From Diphasiastrum complanatum (taxonomy: Eukaryota > Streptophyta > Lycopodiopsida > Lycopodiales > Lycopodiaceae): a DNA stretch of 58,000 nucleotides. The stretch's first letter is position 1. Every line of letters starts with the position of its first letter. Below, in pieces: positions 1 through 10,150 of the stretch. Under the pieces are notes generated by a model. The model saw only the letters and a program-made list of their open reading frames with translations. It ran no database searches and was not told the origin of the DNA. Location of the stretch: the NCBI GenBank assembly GCA_029204225.1, contig CM055096.1, positions 42,096,901 to 42,154,900 on the forward strand, in the 5' to 3' direction. The position numbers were made by a program, and so were the translations under genes.

Positions 1-1126
<1,126 letters not shown>

Positions 1127-1193
<67 letters not shown>

Positions 1194-1205
1194 TAGATAG
1201 ATAGA
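1127..1205. repeat. (AT)n followed by (GATA)n microsatellite
   Basis: About 33 AT units run directly into four GATA units, a compound microsatellite. Confidence 0.95.
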
Positions 1206-1559
1206 TCTCTCTAGTAATTTACATGATGGGTGCCTACACCTCTCTTTCTTACAATTACCATTGAATTGCAAGGTAATCTATTCAATTTCTTTTTATGTGC
1301 TTTCAGATTTGTGAGTGCTAATATGTTAACTCTTGTTTGGGAATTAATTAGATGTCTAAGATATTTAAGGTGTGTAATTTTGTATAGATGAATAATAGAT
1401 TGGAAGAAAAATCACTACCAATTTCTATACATGATATTGGGTGTCTTATACAAACATTCTTCAATGACTAGAGATGCAATACATGTCTAATAAGTTATAA
1501 CATTGACATAACATATTATTAAATTTTGATAATTCATGCCAATAGGAGCCGCTATTGGC

Positions 1560-2575
1560 TTCGTGTATATGAATTGATGGATCACATGATCGAGTGAGTG
1601 AGGTCATGCATTACTTTTGGTTCCTCTCTAGTAGATTTAGTAGAGAAATTGTGTCTTGCAAGGTCAAAGATGATGCATTATCCACTGCATGCCATTGCAT
1701 TATGCTACATTTTGAATGGTTGGACATGGGTCTTGCAACGCATGGGTCAAGAATCCAATGTAGATGTTGATGCCAGGTGGACGACTATTGTGGAGAGGTA
1801 CAAACCAATGTTGGGCGGGTATCAAATTTTTTGATACCAGCCGGGTCAGGGTATTGCATGTTTTTAGAAAATGTAATACCAGTAGGGTATCAACATAAGG
1901 AGGTATAGGAGTTGTAGACTGGGCTAGTATCACAAGGGTAATACCACCGGTTATCAACCCGGGTATAAACATGTATGAATTGCTAAAAGTATTCTTTTAA
2001 AAAAGTAATATTATAATTTAAGATATAAAAAATCTGAAATATAAAAAAAATACTTAAAATGGTACTACTATTGATACAATGGCAAAAATCCAAAAAATCT
2101 CCCAAACTTGGGTATCAATATGAATAGTAAAATAGTTAATACTGGATGTCCGGTTCTAGGCCCTAGTATTAGAAATTCATATACTAGTCGGGTTAGTTTT
2201 TTGATACCATGTTGATACCCATTATTGATACCAGCCACGACCCTATATACCCGCCAACACTGGTACAAACAAGAGGCTGTAGAACAAGAGAAACTTATAT
2301 ATCAATTGGATATGTACTGAACCCAAAAAATATATATATTTGTAGACATTTAGCACAACTAGCATCACAAAGACAAATGGATGTGCATTGGTAGGAGTCT
2401 TTTTGAGCAACCATACCTAAGTTGCAAAGTTGTAAATGTTCTTAGCCCTAGGGGGTACCGACTCTCCTTGTGAAACAAATTGTAGCACTTTGTTCTTAAA
2501 CCATACAATGAGGAGAAATCAATTGAAGCATGTAGAATGGATATGGAAGTATTTGTGCACTCCCCTTGCCTCTCC
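1560..2575 (+). pseudogene. hAT-superfamily transposase relic
   Basis: Before the insertion at 1806 the + strand encodes a stretch with HYPLHAIALCYILN, close to the R-x-x-HPLHAAAYFLNP signature of plant hAT transposases (DUF659/BED type), followed by a VDARW segment. Right of the insertion, near 2490-2560, one frame reads LNHTMRRNQLKH. This resembles the IHTKKRNRL segment of the C-terminal hAT dimerisation domain that precedes the DLVFVHYNLRL signature. The order fits a single + strand transposase. It has several stops and frame changes and no intact catalytic region is visible, so it is dead. Identification rests on short motifs, so certainty is moderate. Confidence 0.5.
1806..2262. mobile_element. 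hAT-type non-autonomous element (MITE), 457 bp
   Basis: Left end CAATGTTGGGCGGGTAT; the reverse complement of the right end is CAGTGTTGGCGGGTAT. The near-identical terminal inverted repeats start with CA-x-TG as in hAT elements. An exact 8-bp duplication, GTACAAAC, flanks it at 1798-1805 and 2263-2270, the length hAT transposases make. The interior is rich in short GGTATCAA / TTGATACC words in both orientations and has no coding capacity. It interrupts the hAT transposase relic. Confidence 0.88.
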
Positions 2576-2589
2576 TTGATAGGATCATA

Positions 2590-3017
2590 GCACAAGGCTT
2601 TGAAAAATCGAGGTTTTCTTTATAGCACGAAATAGTATGGAAACTTTTGATGAAAAAACTAAGTATAAAATTGGCTTGCTCTCAAGTAGAGAGAGAATGT
2701 AGAAACAATTCTTAAGAGTTGGAGCTCTGCCTTCACAACTCTCATCCAATAAACTAAGTGTCAACTCAAGCACTCACACTCACATAGAGTGACTTGAGAT
2801 CCAAGATAGATAGAAATGAAGAAAAATGATTGGATGACTCTCCTCCACCTCTTATATTGATTAGACCACATTCAAATCACATCTTACTTTGATTGGACCA
2901 CTTTGATGCACTTCCTAGGCCACAATTTGGCCAAATCACATATCTACAAGTATACATGGAGTGGGTGTGGCCTAGCACCCCCAAAGGTCATGATAGATAG
3001 CTTTTACATTTTTCACA
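2590..3017 (-). mobile_element. Ty1/copia LTR (3' LTR of the element to its right)
   Basis: Read on the minus strand, the copia RNase H relic is followed by a purine tract (GGAGGAG) and then TGTGAAAAATG. This matches LTR starts seen after the same purine tract at 7485 (TGTTGAAAAATG) and at 49242 on the minus strand (TGTTAAAAATG). The right boundary at 3017 is well supported; the left boundary near 2590 is approximate. Confidence 0.55.
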
Positions 3018-3026
3018 CTCCTCCAT

Positions 3027-3564
3027 CTATCTATTTAACATAGATTTTGAAATCAAGCTAAAATTAGATCTAAACTTGAAAAAAGCATTCTTGAGCAATG
3101 GTTTTGTGAAAAAATGTGCAACACATGATGATGATCCAATATGCTCATAGACGATCTCTCTTCCAATGACTTTCTCCCTTAGAATATGGTGTACTACCTC
3201 GATGTGCTTACTTCTTGCATGGAAAATTGGATTGTTTGTAAGAGCTTGCGCTGAGATGTTGTCACATGTGACAATAGGTAGATCTTCGTCCTTGATGCAC
3301 TTTAGCTCCATAAGTAGCCTCTTGTTCCACAATACTTCCTTGGTAGTTGTTGTGAGGGCCTTGTACTCGACTTCACATGATGATAATGAAATGGTATCTT
3401 GCTTCTTTGATAACGATTGTGTAAGCACTTGTGGACTTTCTATCCACTTTGTCACTTGCAAAGTCCGAATTTGAAAATGTAACCATTGTAGTATGGAAAC
3501 TCGCCCATCTCCCCAGTGGATTTTTTGATCCATGAAGCCAGATCCCCTCCTCTCTTGCATTCAT
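3027..3564 (-). pseudogene. Ty1/copia RNase H, C-terminal part of pol
   Basis: The translation contains NSDFASDKVDRKSTSAYT, SLSSCEVEYKAL, TKEVLW, CDNISAQAL and FHARSKHIE in the order found at the end of copia polyproteins. The first part reads in one frame and the rest in another, so there is a frameshift near 3400-3450. It belongs to the same family as the + strand copy at 6981-7466. The reverse transcriptase expected to its right is missing; a different LTR element occupies that position. Confidence 0.9.
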
Positions 3565-3617
3565 TCACCATGGCTTGGGGGTGAAATGGTTAGGGTATTG
3601 ACTAGCCATTTTATGTT

Positions 3618-5764
3618 GGTTGGGTGGTTGGCTCCATAGGTGTCTTTTTGGTTGCATGCAACAGGATCTAGTTAGATCTTCACTTGGCAATCCTTTTAGT
3701 GGTATCGACGAACAAAATTTGAAAATTCCGGTTACGTAAATTTTTTGAAAGAACCATGGATGTTATAGATTTGTTTAAATTTGTTGGTTATTGATCAAAC
3801 TGAGTTGAAATCTATTTTCTTTCATTTTTAAAGTAAGTGACCTTACTGAGTTGAAATCTATTTTCTTTCATTTTTAACCTCTACTTTTTAGAAATTTCTT
3901 AAATACGAGACAATTGGATTGAGATTCATAATTTCTTCTAGGGTGGAACTAGGTTCTGAAGGACTGGTTTTTAGTTATATGAGATTATACTTCCATATAA
4001 GCCTTGTGAATATGGCTCAAAATTTGTTGATATTTCCAGATTGATTCAGATTTCGTGAAGAAATGACTAATTTCGTGGAATTTAGACTCCCTAGATCTAG
4101 ATGATTATGTCTATTTAATAGTTGGTTGTAGATAGTTAATATTTCTATCACTCAGGATAAGATAATTTATGGTTTTGGAGAAAGTCCGGTTTGTAAAAGT
4201 ATTGGATACTTATTACTGACTTTTTCTGATTTTTAATATCTTATGCAGTCTCCTGAAGACCTTTTGTAAGGAAAATTGTGAATTTCTTTTAATAGGGGGA
4301 GTGAAGAGGTAGGAATAAGACTTTCATGGGATCAACCAGTTGCATAGATTTCTTTTAAGGAATCTAGTATGTGTGCAAAGGTTGAACTATCCAATTGAAG
4401 TAGAGGAACTCTCTAGGTTTGATTGTTTTGAATAATGTGGAACTAGAGATGTTTTGGGAAAAATGAGTTGTGAGATATTCATCAATATGGATAGGGGTGG
4501 TAAAGATTAAATTAAGGTTTCGTTGATCAGGTTTGCCAAGTGCCATTTTGTTATGGATTAAATCAGGTGGAATAAAGTTTCTTGTGTATAGTTTTCAGCC
4601 TAGATCTCCAATTAATTAGGAAACAAACAAATCTATCAAGATTGAGTAGTTATTATTTTATTGCATGAGATGTTAGGAATAGAGCACTTAACTCAAGAGA
4701 GTATTCAGAGTACTTAGGATTGAGTAAAAAGTCATTTTTATTGATGGACCTCCTAGAGATTCTAGTAGGATGAATTGTTATTCCTTGGTTTTTCTTAAAT
4801 TCTAAGTGTATTTGTACCAAGAAGCATTTATGATAGATCTACAAGAGATTGTGGATAGTCTTGGACTATAATTGTTTGTTTTTTTTAATTTTTAAACCTT
4901 GATTTCCAATGTAAGATGACATTTCACGTAGTGCTTCATGTAAATTGAGGTTACATGAAGGTGATGTTACTAGATTGGAGAGAGTCAGACCCAATAGAAA
5001 AATTTATCGCTTAGTGTACTTCTAGAAGCATATATAGTACTTCAGTGCAAAGCTAAACAAATTGAAGATTGTTCCATCTCTAAGTACTTATTTGTCTTTG
5101 AAGTCATACTAAGGATAATGATTTTTTAGGTAAATGTGAAAGTTGAAAGATTTGTTTGTTAGGTTTTGAACTTGATCTTCAGAATTAGTCGACTGCTCAT
5201 CCAGTATATTATGTAAACTTATCTTATATAATGATGGCAGCTAAATGTGTTGAGGATTTTACCCATTTATCTCTCAATTTACCTTTGGAACTTGAAAGAG
5301 TACTTAGAATCAGAGATAAACAATTGAGAAATCATTCTATCTCTGAGTGCTGGATTAGGTTGGTTGGTCAGATTGAGGATAATGATTTATGGGAAGGAGT
5401 TAAAAGCATATTGAGGATCTTTCCTAGTTGCTCGTTCTGAGAGCAAAACTTGTTTAAGAGGGGAAGAATGCTACGTCCATGTCCAATATGTGGGATTTGG
5501 AATAATTCTTGACATCGATAGCCGGTTACTCCAATGTATAAGGTTTTTAGTTATGCCTCGTCATTCCGGACTTGGCCGATAATGTAATTAATAATCTTAT
5601 GAGGGCCCAGACCTATAATTGAACATAGGAGCACTTGCATGATATTATAATGCAAGAATAGGAGGTCAAATTTCAAGTTGGTTGGGTGGTTTGGCTCCAT
5701 AGGTGTTCCTTTGGTTGCATGCAATAGGATCTACTCCGCGGATCTTCACTTGGTGATCCTTTCA
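3618..5764 (+). mobile_element. Short LTR retrotransposon without recognisable pol
   Basis: Two direct repeats of about 85 bp (3618-3700 and 5679-5764) share a core from GGTTGGGTGG through TTGGTTGCATGCAA to GATCTTCACTTGG. Left of the right copy is a purine tract, AAGAGGGGAAG, then TGCTACGTCC at 5469. The right LTR is therefore about 5469-5764 (TG...CA). The left LTR keeps only its 3' end and is followed by TGGTATCGACG at 3701, a plausible primer-binding site. The interior of about 1.8 kb shows no protease, RT, RNase H or integrase motif, so the copy is non-autonomous or very decayed. Copia sequence of the same orientation lies on both sides, so it sits inside a copia element. Confidence 0.6.
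3799..3877. repeat. Direct repeat, 33 bp, period 46
   Basis: A 33-bp sequence starting ACTGAGTTGAAATC occurs at 3799-3831 and identically at 3845-3877, separated by 13 bp. It is a recent local duplication inside the LTR element. Confidence 0.9.
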
Positions 5765-6350
5765 CCTCTAGTGTAATTGATTTTGCACATTCACAAAGAC
5801 TTCTATTTTTCCTTTCAACAAGCCCATTTTGTTGGGGGAATAAGCACAAGTAAACCCTCTCCTCACTCCCTCTTGCTCACAATAGTCATTAAATTTGTTG
5901 TATACTCCCCTCCGCCATCACATGTCAAAGCTTTATATATTTTTCAACTATAGCTTTGAATTTAAAAAAGACATCAAACACCATAGATTTGAAAGACAAG
6001 AGATACACCCAAGAAAATCTTGTGTAATCATCTGTAAAAGTTACAAAACAAGTAGCTTCCCCTTTTCTCTTGGAAGAGGAAAAGTAAACATCTGAGTGCA
6101 CTAGCTCAAAAGGATATGAGTCGTGATGTTGGATCTTGGAAAAGGCCTTCAATGAGATTTGCCAATAGCACAAACTTCACAAGGTTGAATCTCCTTTGAC
6201 ATAGACTTTGGCAATCCGATAGCTCTTCCATCTTTGAACATAGATGTCATGGCCTTGAAATTGGGGTGGTCCAATCTCTTGTGCCATAGATCTTCATGAG
6301 AAATCTTGGCTTTGTAGGCGCAACATCACAAATATTAGCACTCTCTTTAG
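5765..6350 (-). pseudogene. Ty1/copia integrase relic
   Basis: On the minus strand 5925-6173 encodes PFELVHSDVYFSSS and FVTFTDDYTRFSWVYLL, the catalytic core of copia integrase with both Asp regions. Right of it (about 6180-6300) are remnants of the GAG-pre-integrase zinc region, with LDHPNFKAM and a C-x-x-C pair. Left of it, to about 5765, is more integrase. Frames are disrupted. Orientation and order fit the RNase H relic at 3027-3564, so both are probably one element split by the LTR element between them. Confidence 0.8.
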
Positions 6351-6980
6351 AATCTACTTTGTACAACTTCCCAAATCTATATCCTGTCAAGAATTAGATA
6401 TGCAATATCAAGCATTCACCATAAGCAATCACCACAAGAAGGCGGAAGAGGAACATGCACTGTCACTCTATCACACTAACTCATACAGAATGTAAAATGT
6501 ACAAATAAACCCTGAACCTTGATAGAGAGAGAAAACCTACAAGACATGAGAATGGGCGCAGAAGTATGGCAAGAGGTTGGTTGAAGAAGGAGACTGATTT
6601 TCCAATGCTTGTGTTTCCCTTTTTGAAGGATCTTCGTCGTGACTAGGGTACTTCTTCTGATCGAGTCGCTTTGGATTGCCCATCTGTCCTCTTAGCCTTG
6701 TCATTGTCGATTTTGGGTTTGTGACCTTGGCTGTCAATCTTGCAGCGTAACTGCTCCAGTGGATCCAAGCAAATCCACTCTCTCCCCCCCAAAAAAAAAA
6801 ATCTGTTGGTGGGGAAGTTGTTGTTGGTGACTGTTCATGCTCATGATTGGATCGGCGTGTGGAACACGTAGTTGAAACTTGTTGAACATGTGACTGGACT
6901 AATCATCATTGGAAATGGCCAAAAGGGTACTTAGATACATATTTTCAACCTATGATTATGGTTTGTTATAGAAAAGTGAA
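6351..6980. other. Unassigned sequence
   Basis: Contains a C7-A10 homopolymer junction near 6785-6800. No recognisable coding, LTR or RNA feature. Confidence 0.3.
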
Positions 6981-7554
6981 GATCTTTCTATTGTTGGCTA
7001 TTCTGACTCGGATTTTGCTAGTGATAAAGTAGATCAAAAATCTAAAAGTGCATATGTCATATACCTTGGAAGAAATTTAATATCTTGGCTTTCCAAAAAG
7101 CAAGATACCATATCACTCTCATCTTGTGAAGTTGAATATAAGGCACTTACTACTACAGCAAAAGAAGTGCTTTGGATCAAGAGGTTGCTTTTGGAGCTAA
7201 AGACTATCAAGGAAGATGATCTACCATTGATCATGTGTGACAATATTTCAGCACAAGCCCCCAAGATTTCATGCAAGAAGCAAACACATCGACGTTGCAC
7301 ATCACTTCGTGAGAGAGAAGCTCATTGGAGGGGAAATCTCTTGGAGCACATCGACACATCATCTTGTATTGCAGATTTGCTCACCAAACCTTTGAGCAAA
7401 AATTCCTTCATCAAGCATAGAGCCAATCTTGGATTAATTCCAAGATCCATGTTCAAGTCAACATAGATTAATTTTTAGGAGGAGTGTTGAAAAATGAAAA
7501 ATCATCTATCTTGACTTTAGGCTTTGGCAAAGTTTTTTCTATGTGTATGTAATG
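6981..7554 (+). pseudogene. Ty1/copia RNase H and start of its 3' LTR
   Basis: One + strand frame from about 6981 reads [48 protein letters not shown] and CDNISAQA, then after a small deletion and frameshift continues to LADLLTKPLSK and a stop at 7466. A purine tract (GGAGGAG) precedes TGTTGAAAAATG at 7485, the LTR start, and the LTR is cut near 7554 where a different copia fragment begins. It is closely related to the minus-strand copy at 3027-3564. Confidence 0.9.
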
Positions 7555-8112
7555 TCACTCGACCAGACTTGGCATACTCCATCAGCCCTCTCTGCCAATT
7601 CCTATCGAATTCAGGGCCAACTCATGGTCAAGATACTTCATGAATGTCATGAAGTATATCCAAGCAACCAAACATCTCAACATCTGTTATGGAAGTAGCC
7701 TATCTGCCAATATGCTTGAAGGATACGCAAATGTGGATTGGACAGGAAATATCAACACCAGAAGATCAACTTCTGGATTTGTATTCATACTAATGAATCA
7801 AGGCCTAATCTCATGGAACAACCGAAAGCAGACCTCAGTAGCATTATCATCGACGGAATCAGAATACATAGCTGCCACAAATGCTACCAAGGAGGCAATT
7901 TGGCTAAGAGACCTGCTTGCAGATATTGACCTCGCTTAGTCACATCCAACAACCAACTACTGTGACAATCAAAGCACAATCGCACTATCTCTAAATCCAA
8001 GATTTCATTCTCGGAGCAAACACATCGAAATCAGGTATCACTACCTTATCCAAGAATCACCATATCAGATGTAACGACATGCTAAATCTGAAGATCCAAG
8101 TTTTTCAGGATC
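7555..8112 (+). pseudogene. Ty1/copia 3' end: late RT and RNase H
   Basis: The main frame, 7640-7939, encodes YIQATKHLNICYGSS, YANVDWTGNINTRRSTSGFVF, SWNNRKQTSVALSSTESEY and EAIWLRDLLADI, the copia RNase H. A stop at 7937 is followed in frame by NYCDNQSTIALSLNPRFHSRSKHIEIRYH, the normal continuation, so the break is one point mutation. Upstream, 7560-7640 encodes a frameshifted end of RT. This is a different copia family from its left neighbour and is joined to the LTR that follows. Confidence 0.9.
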
Positions 8113-8127
8113 CACATTAAGGGGGAG

Positions 8128-8892
8128 TGTTGGATTTCAATGCTCAAGATCAAATCCATCAAGTAATGAACATTCTGAAATTTTTTGTCAAAGTCTGACA
8201 ACGACAAATCGACTCAATCAGACTTGTCGACTTCAACTTCACCGTGTATATATGTATAAAATCAACGACAATCTCCATTGAAGATCCCAACACATCGAGG
8301 TAACCGACATATTGAAGTGCCCGAAGTACTTGAGACATCGAAGTGCCCGACACATCAAGGTACCCGACATATCGACTTCCTCATCAGGAGAATAATTGAT
8401 CCATGAACTGTTTGACGACTTCAAGTACATATCTGACAGTCCACCTGACATGTACATACACTTACAGCTAAGAGAAGACAACCATCTAATGGATAACGGC
8501 TGCAATAAATTAAGTAGTTAGATTTTATGCTCCCAATGCACTGAGCACTGACATGCAATCATCAATATATAGCGTCAGCAGATCTAACATGCTCAGTAGA
8601 CTATATTCTAGTTAAGTAACTAGGTTGCTATGTAATTAGTAAGGAGAGTGTTAGTTCATCTATCAGAAGCTGAAGCAATTTTTGTGCCAATCCTCTCGCG
8701 CTGCTTCATTTTTCTTATCAATCAGAGTGCAAGTTTTTGGCTCACTATTGTATTTGTTCTATTGCACATTGCTATTGTTGATTCATCTTGATTATTGCTG
8801 GTAACTTTTGCACTTCCGATCCATCTACCATCTACTCCACTTCCGTTGCTATCCCACTTGATACTTCCACAGTATCCCACAGATTTTCGACA
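8128..8892 (+). mobile_element. Complete copia LTR, 765 bp, shared by two internal regions
   Basis: Preceded by the polypurine tract AAGGGGGAG and starting TGTTGGATTTC, it ends in CA directly before a primer-binding site. It holds several copies of a short word of the type CCGACACATCGAGGT between 8280 and 8370. An LTR with a polypurine tract on its left and a primer-binding site on its right is both a 3' LTR and a 5' LTR. Confidence 0.8.
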
Positions 8893-8904
8893 TGGTATTA
8901 GAGC
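8893..8904 (+). other. Primer-binding site, initiator-Met tRNA type
   Basis: TGGTATTAGAGC differs at one base from TGGTATCAGAGC, the usual plant copia site complementary to the 3' end of initiator tRNA-Met. It abuts the CA end of the LTR. Confidence 0.75.
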
Positions 8905-9229
8905 GTCTGTTTCTACCAGACTCCTTTGATCCGATATCAATCGATGTTCTCTGATCTCACCACTTTACGACAGTTTTGACTTTTTACAACATGTAATGTG
9001 TGCGCCCAAATTTTTTATGGACATTTGATGAGCTGTAAACTATTTCTAAAAGTTTTATCAACTTCAAGATTTTGTGAATCTATTGGCTGTTGTCAGAAAT
9101 GATAATCTACTTTACATGCTATTTTACATAGCTCAGTCATAGCGTCTGAACTAGTTGTGCCATTGCTAAAACCATATTTCCACTTCAAAGACACGAAGTA
9201 AAATACCAACAAAATCCTTTACTTATGGG
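8905..9229. other. Probable copia leader, then unassigned
   Basis: The first tens of bases after the primer-binding site read like a retroelement leader. A start codon at 8943 opens only about a dozen codons. No gag motif follows. Confidence 0.35.
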
Positions 9230-9527
9230 GAATGGATTTCTCACTGACCCTTTGCATTGGGTCATCCTACCATAAAACCACTAACCTTTCTGTTGGGGAA
9301 TCTTGTCATAAATGATGGTGAGGCTATAAGGCCGAGCCATTGGAGAATTATGTTATAAAAGATGGTGAGGCCGTAAGGCTAAGCCATTTTTGTGGTAAGA
9401 TGACCCAATGAAAAGGCAATGGGAAATCACATTCAGGTATGTAAAGCATGACTGATGTTATCCAAAATGACCTCACCATTGTCATGGCAACATGACCCAA
9501 TGAGAAGGGTAGTGAGAAATTCCATTC
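9230..9527. mobile_element. MITE-like element with about 40-bp terminal inverted repeats
   Basis: The left arm (9230-9272) and the reverse complement of the right arm (9484-9527) match over about 40 bp, for example GAATGGATTTCTCACT against GAATGGAATTTCTCACT and CATTGGGTCAT in both. The interior holds two imperfect direct copies of a block of about 45 bp with GATGGTGAGGC near 9313 and 9362. TTA occurs just outside both ends, which could be a PIF/Harbinger target duplication, but this is weak. No coding capacity. Confidence 0.7.
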
Positions 9528-9899
9528 TTATAAAGTATGCAATATGTTATCCCAATCAGCAAGTGTGACTTATGTCAAACTTTATAGAAGTCAAAACACC
9601 CTAAAGCCATTATGAAAATATTTATGGTTTTTGCAAAATTTAAGCCTTTGTATAAATACACTATATCAATGTAATGGATGATAGATGGTTGGGTGTCTTT
9701 CTACCCATTTTTAAGATTGCTTAAAAAGCAAAATGAGAGCATTTCCACGATCCAAATTCCACAACTTTTGTTTTTGAGAGGTTGATTATGTTTTTTGAAT
9801 GCAAATTTTCATTCATAATGGTCATGAGAGAAAAGACAAATTATCTATTACGTAGGCCTAAATGTTTTTGGAAAGCCTAGTCGAGCAGAATGGCCTGTG
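9528..9899. other. Unassigned spacer between two MITE-like elements
   Basis: AT-rich, with no recognisable feature. Confidence 0.35.
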
Positions 9900-10150
9900 C
9901 CCGGGCTCCTCCCATTGTGTAATGAATACTTTGAAAATTTCTACATGCTCATTATAAAGCATAATGAGCAATTTGACTTTTTTTAGCCACTCGAATGCTG
10001 CCACGTGGCAGTCGACGCCTGACGTGCTGGCTGGAATGGTCATCAGATTTTTTTTTGAAAAAAACATTGACATATTCTGCTTTTTAAGGAGCCCAAATTA
10101 TGGGCAGAATATGCACAAAAGTATTCATTACGCAATTGAAAGAGCTCGGG
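9900..10150. mobile_element. MITE-like inverted-repeat element carrying a G-box
   Basis: The left arm from 9900 (CCCGGGCTCCTCCC, then GTAATGAATACTTT) pairs with the right arm ending at 10150 (AAAGTATTCATTACG, then GAAAGAGCTCGGG) over about 35 bp with a few mismatches. Inside is a second hairpin, TGCTCATTAT / ATAATGAGCA, around AAAGC at 9946-9970, and a palindromic G-box at 9998-10011. No coding capacity. Its right end is about 2.3 kb upstream of the COP1 start codon. Confidence 0.65.
9998..10011. promoter_or_regulatory. Perfect 14-bp palindromic G-box
   Basis: CTGCCACGTGGCAG is its own reverse complement and centres on CACGTG. A second ACGTG follows at about 10021. CACGTG is the classic plant bZIP (HY5-type) and bHLH (PIF-type) site. 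Function here is inferred from position upstream of COP1. Confidence 0.6.
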
